Assembly (NCBI RefSeq): GCF_039540575.1 | Contig: NZ_BAABFC010000010.1 | Location: 171,358-235,357 of the forward strand | Length of the DNA: 64,000 nt | Direction: 5' to 3' | Source of the DNA: Pseudaeromonas paramecii | Lineage (GTDB): Bacteria > Pseudomonadota > Gammaproteobacteria > Enterobacterales > Aeromonadaceae | Shown: positions 60,496 through 64,000 of the stretch, one piece after another | How the letters are laid out: every line of letters starts with the position of its first letter | How positions within the stretch are numbered: the stretch's first letter is position 1 | Position numbers and translations under genes: made by a program | Notes under the pieces: model-generated | Databases searched by the model: none | What the model saw: the letters and a program-made list of their open reading frames with translations, nothing else | Told to the model about the DNA's origin: nothing

Positions 60496-62001
60496 ATGAC
60501 CACCTCACGCCATGTCATGCAAGTCGAGCCGTTTGGCATCGAACCCATACCGGATGCGGAGCGCAACGCCTCCGTGCTGGATTTCATCCGCCTGCAGTGG
60601 GGCGGCGCCAACACCCTGGCCTCCGCCATGCTGGGGGCCTTTCCCATCCTGTTCGGCCTGTCGTTCCAGCAGGCGCTGCTGGCCACCCTGCTGGGTATCA
60701 TAGTGGGGGCCCTCATCCTCTGCCCCATGGGGATCTTCGGCCCCACCACGGGCACCAACAACGCCGTCTCCTCCGGCGCCCACTTCGGCGTGGTGGGGCG
60801 CATCGTCGGCTCCTTCTTGAGCCTGCTCACCGCCATCTGCTTCTTCTCCCTGAGCATCTGGTCTGCCGGCGATGCGCTAGTCGGTGCCTTCTGTCGCATC
60901 GTGGGCATGCAGGAGAGCCCCTGGCTGTTCGCCCTGGCCTACGGCCTGTTTGCCCTCATAGTGCTGGTGGTGTGCATCTACGGCTTCCAGTTCATGCTGC
61001 TGGTGAACAAGGTGGCGGTGGTGCTGGCTTCCGTGGTGTTCCTGGTGGGCTTCGTGGCCTATGCCGACAAGTTTGACCCGGCCTTCGCCGGCGCCGGCAT
61101 GACCACAGACTCGCCGGAGTTCTGGCCGCTGTTTATCGGCGCCACCCTGATCGTCATGTCCAACCCCATCTCCTTCGGCGCCTTCCTGGGGGATTGGACC
61201 CGCTATCTGCCCCGCCAGACCGGCAAGGGCAAGATCATGCTGGCCTCCCTCATCGCCCAGCTGTGCACCCTGCTGCCCTTTGTGTTCGGCCTGGTGACCA
61301 TGGCGGCCATCGCCCAGTACGCGCCGGAATACGTGGAGAGCGCCAACTACACCGGCGGCCTGCTGGCCATCTCGCCCCTGTGGTTCTTCCCGCTGCTGAT
61401 GCTGCTGGCGGTGATCGGCGGCCTGTCCACCGGCACCACGGCCCTCTATGGCACCGGCTTGGACTTCTCCAGCGTCTTCCCCCGGCTCTCCCGCACCCAG
61501 GCCACCATCCTCATCGGTGTGCTGTCCATCGCCATCATCTTTCTGGGGCGCTTCGCCTTCGATCTGGTGGCCTCGGTGACCACACTGGTGACCCTGATCA
61601 TCGTCACCACCACCCCCTGGATGGTGGTGATGACCCTGGGCTATTTGCACCGTCGCGGCTTCTACAGCCAGGACGATCTGCAGCGCTTCAACCGCGGGCA
61701 GGAAGGCGGCATCTACTGGTTCTACAAGGGCTGGAACCTGCGCGGCATGCTGGCCTGGATCCCCTCCGCCCTGGTGGCCCTGCTGACGGTGAACATTCCT
61801 GGGCAATTTGTCGGCCCCTGGGGCGAGCTGGCCGGCGGCCTGGACATCTCCTTGCTGGTGGCCCTGCTGCTGCCGGCGGTGATCTACCCCCTGCTGCTCA
61901 AGCTGAGCCCGGAGCCGGCGGCAGTGTTTGGCGGGGCCCAGGCCGAGCCAACGACGGACGTGCCGGTTTTTTCTGGCCAACTGAGCCCCATGCCGGAGTG
62001 A
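60496..62001 (+). CDS. NCS1 family nucleobase/hydantoin-type permease
   Basis: 501-residue, 12-helix Na+ or H+ coupled symporter of the NCS1 group (cytosine, allantoin, hydantoin). Seen: W-G-G-A-N-T-L-A-S-A-M-L-G-A at TM1, I-F-G-P-T-T-G-T-N-N-A (TM3), and W-T-R-Y-L-P after the sixth helix. GGGAG six bases before ATG 60496. First gene of a plus-strand operon with an NTF2-like protein and an aldehyde dehydrogenase. Confidence 0.88.
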   Translation: MTTSRHVMQVEPFGIEPIPDAERNASVLDFIRLQWGGANTLASAMLGAFPILFGLSFQQALLATLLGIIVGALILCPMGIFGPTTGTNNAVSSGAHFGVVGRIVGSFLSLLTAICFFSLSIWSAGDALVGAFCRIVGMQESPWLFALAYGLFALIVLVVCIYGFQFMLLVNKVAVVLASVVFLVGFVAYADKFDPAFAGAGMTTDSPEFWPLFIGATLIVMSNPISFGAFLGDWTRYLPRQTGKGKIMLASLIAQLCTLLPFVFGLVTMAAIAQYAPEYVESANYTGGLLAISPLWFFPLLMLLAVIGGLSTGTTALYGTGLDFSSVFPRLSRTQATILIGVLSIAIIFLGRFAFDLVASVTTLVTLIIVTTTPWMVVMTLGYLHRRGFYSQDDLQRFNRGQEGGIYWFYKGWNLRGMLAWIPSALVALLTVNIPGQFVGPWGELAGGLDISLLVALLLPAVIYPLLLKLSPEPAAVFGGAQAEPTTDVPVFSGQLSPMPE

Positions 62002-62005
62002 TGCC

Positions 62006-62425
62006 ATGACCTTTGCCATGCAACTGTGCGCCAGCCCGCAGCCGACCCTGCAGCAGGCCATCGACACCCTGATCGACTGTTTTGGCCGCCACGATACCGA
62101 GGGCTACTTTGACTGTTTTCATCCCGAGGCGCGGTTTGTTTTTTACACGGTACCCGGTGAGGTGCTGAGCAAGGCGGCGTACCGCCAGCGCTGGCAGCAG
62201 TGGGAGCAGGAGGACGGCTTCCGGGTGCTGGGCTGTGAGTCCATTGAGCCCGAGCTGAGCGAATATGGCGATTGCGCCGTGCTGAGCCACAGGGTGCGCA
62301 CCCGGCTGTGTATTCTGGCCGGGGAGCTGACGCTCGAGGAGCGGGAGTCCATCGTCTTTGCCCGGCAGGATGACGGCCGCTGGCTGTGCATCCACGAGCA
62401 CCTGAGTGCCGGGGAGGCCCCATGA
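62006..62425 (+). CDS. NTF2/SnoaL-like protein
   Basis: 139-residue cystatin-like alpha+beta barrel protein. Helix with L-I-D-C-F-G-R-H-D-T-E-G-Y-F-D-C-F-H-P-E-A-R-F-V-F and the final strand F-A-R-Q-D-D-G-R-W-L-C-I-H-E-H-L-S match DUF4440/SnoaL-like proteins. Enzyme or binding role unknown. GGAG six bases upstream; its stop overlaps the ALDH ATG. Confidence 0.8.
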   Translation: MTFAMQLCASPQPTLQQAIDTLIDCFGRHDTEGYFDCFHPEARFVFYTVPGEVLSKAAYRQRWQQWEQEDGFRVLGCESIEPELSEYGDCAVLSHRVRTRLCILAGELTLEERESIVFARQDDGRWLCIHEHLSAGEAP

Positions 62426-63837
62426 CCGCCTGGCAACCCACCCGCACCTCGGGCGTGCTGGTGGCCGGCCAGTGGGAGACCGGGGAGGGGGAGCGCTGGG
62501 AGCTGGTCGATCCCCTGACCCGCCAGGTACACGGCCAGCTGCAGGGCGCCTCGGCGGAGCAGCTGGAGAGGGCGGTGGCCGCCGCTCGCCAGGCCCTGGC
62601 GGATTGGCGGGCCCTGGGTTATGCCGGGCGGGGCCAGTGGCTGGCGCGCATCGCCGCCGCGGTGCAGCAGCAGGCCGAGGGACTCATCGCCCTGCAGCAG
62701 CGCTACAGCGGCAAGCCGGAGCACGAGGCGCGGATGGATGTGGCGGACGTGGTGGCCACCTTCGACTACTACGCCCAGCTGTGTCAGACGCTGCCCGAGC
62801 GGCAGCCGGTGGCGGTGCCGCTGGCCGAGGTGGCGGTCAGCTACCAGCGGGAGCCCGTGGGGGTGGCGGGGCTCATCACCCCCTGGAACTTCCCCATGGT
62901 CACCAGCGCCTGGAAGCTGGCACCGGCCCTGGCCGCCGGCTGCACCCTGGTACTCAAGCCCTCGGAGCTGAGCCCCATGGCGGAGCTGGCCTTGCTGAAT
63001 ATCATCCAGGGGCTGGGCCTGCCCCTGGGGGTGGTGAATCTGGTCCCCGGCGGCGCCGAGGTGGGGCGCTGGCTGTGTGCCCAACCGGGCATCGACAAGA
63101 TCTCCTTCACCGGCAGCCGGGCCGTGGGGCAGCAGATCCTGCAGGGGGCCGCCCAGCGCATCCAGCGGGTCAGCCTGGAGCTGGGGGGCAAGTCCGCCCT
63201 GATAGTGCGCGCGGATGCCGATCTGGATCTGGCCGCCCAGCTGGCCTGCGACGGCGCCTTCTTCAACGCCGGCCAGATGTGCTCGGCCACCTCAAGGCTG
63301 CTGGTGCACCGCCACTGTTATGCCCCCCTGCTGGAGCGGATCCGCCAGCGGATGGCCGACTACCAGACCGGGCCCCTGATAAGCCAGGGGCAGCTGGCAA
63401 GGGTGGCGTCCCTGGTGGCCCAGGGGTTGGCCCAGGCGCCGGATCTGGCGCTGCATCAGGTGCCGCAGCATGAGGCGGGTTTTGGCTTCCCCCTGACCCT
63501 GGTGACGGGGCTGGCCGTGGACAATGTGCTGTGGCAGGAGGAGATCTTCGGCCCCGTGCTGTGCGCCATGGCCTTTGACAGTGACGAGCAGGCGGTGGCC
63601 CTGGCTAACGACAGCCCCTACGGCCTGGTGGCCACCCTGGTGAGCCGGGATCTGGTCGCCGCCGAGGCCTTGGCGGATCGGCTGCAGGCCGGCACCGTCT
63701 GGATCAACACGCCGCAACTTATCTTCCCCCAGGCCGCCTGGGGCGGCTACAAGCAGAGCAGCCTGGGCCGCGAGCTGGGCCCCTGGGGTCTGGAGGCCTT
63801 CAGCGAGCTCAAGCACCGGCTGGTAAGCGCCGGCTAA
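62422..63837 (+). CDS. NAD(P)-dependent aldehyde dehydrogenase
   Basis: 471-residue ALDH. Catalytic Cys287 in A-G-Q-M-C-S-A-T-S-R and general base Glu253 in S-L-E-L-G-G-K-S. Also W-N-F-P-M (NAD site) and E-E-I-F-G-P-V. Best fit to betaine-aldehyde/gamma-aminobutyraldehyde type ALDH; substrate not certain. ATG 62422 overlaps the upstream gene (ATGA) and has GGGGAGG upstream. The longer upstream frame is shadow. Confidence 0.92.
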   Translation: MTAWQPTRTSGVLVAGQWETGEGERWELVDPLTRQVHGQLQGASAEQLERAVAAARQALADWRALGYAGRGQWLARIAAAVQQQAEGLIALQQRYSGKPEHEARMDVADVVATFDYYAQLCQTLPERQPVAVPLAEVAVSYQREPVGVAGLITPWNFPMVTSAWKLAPALAAGCTLVLKPSELSPMAELALLNIIQGLGLPLGVVNLVPGGAEVGRWLCAQPGIDKISFTGSRAVGQQILQGAAQRIQRVSLELGGKSALIVRADADLDLAAQLACDGAFFNAGQMCSATSRLLVHRHCYAPLLERIRQRMADYQTGPLISQGQLARVASLVAQGLAQAPDLALHQVPQHEAGFGFPLTLVTGLAVDNVLWQEEIFGPVLCAMAFDSDEQAVALANDSPYGLVATLVSRDLVAAEALADRLQAGTVWINTPQLIFPQAAWGGYKQSSLGRELGPWGLEAFSELKHRLVSAG

Positions 63838-63859
63838 GGTCCGCCTCCCTGCACCATGA

Positions 63860-63890
63860 AAAAGGCCTCCCTGTAGCGGGGAGGCCTTTT
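63860..63890 (+). terminator. Intrinsic terminator of the permease operon
   Basis: Stem AAAAGGCCTCCC/GGGGAGGCCTTTT with a short T tail. The remaining bases to 64000 show no gene. Confidence 0.9.
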
Positions 63891-64000
63891 GTCCTTCATG
63901 AGCCAGGGTGATGAATGGACGCGCTAGGTGTGATCTCTCTGTAGGTTGTTCACTCGGGGCATTCCCGGAGAATTGGAGGCGCCAACCAAACCAATCAGCC

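Overview
The window is ordinary chromosome of a high-GC gammaproteobacterium. SeqA, Fur, FNR/CRP/PurR-type sites and gene orders such as dapB-carA-carB and nagC-nagA-nagB/nagE/glnS/fur/fldA/ybfE/ybfF/seqA/pgm match the Enterobacterales-Vibrionales-Aeromonadales group. Protein similarity and base composition suggest an Aeromonadales member (Oceanimonas/Zobellella type); that placement is inference. I saw no rRNA, tRNA, CRISPR array, insertion sequence or prophage.

Layout. 0-8 kb: end of a rhodanese-tailed oxidoreductase, M48 lipoprotein protease, GNAT, FklB, DapB and carAB (TTG start on carA). 8-14 kb: LEA-2 lipoprotein, PutP, YbjQ, then lysC behind a complete lysine riboswitch, and argA. 14-21 kb: HAD phosphatase, a Phd-like/DUF4357 protein, DNA polymerase II, YciH and feoABC with FNR and Fur sites. 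21-33 kb: yfcE, maoP-hdfR, the N-acetylglucosamine regulon with paired NagC sites, glnS, fur, fldA, ybfE, ybfF, seqA. 33-39 kb: pgm, glycogen phosphorylase and glgC, which form a glycogen/glucose-1-phosphate block. 39-49 kb: small unknowns, Na/Pi cotransporter, Nudix YfcD coupled to an orphan secretin-domain protein, pirin, an EamA/AraC pair and an ohr-gpx-ohrR peroxide operon.

49-64 kb is the most accessory-like part and is rich in nitrogen scavenging: a polyamine-binding protein and FAD amine oxidoreductase behind a good sigma-54 promoter, an M20D amidohydrolase, purEK/nhaR, and a cluster with a guanidino-modifying (DDAH-type) enzyme, an N-carbamoyl amidohydrolase (HyuC-type), a LuxR regulator, an NCS1 permease, an NTF2-like protein and an aldehyde dehydrogenase. 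The chemistry suggests a guanidino acid to ureido acid to amine route; this is the best candidate for an undescribed system here.

Motif calls come from reading the sequence by eye. Family names rest on recognised motifs and remembered homologues, not on searches.
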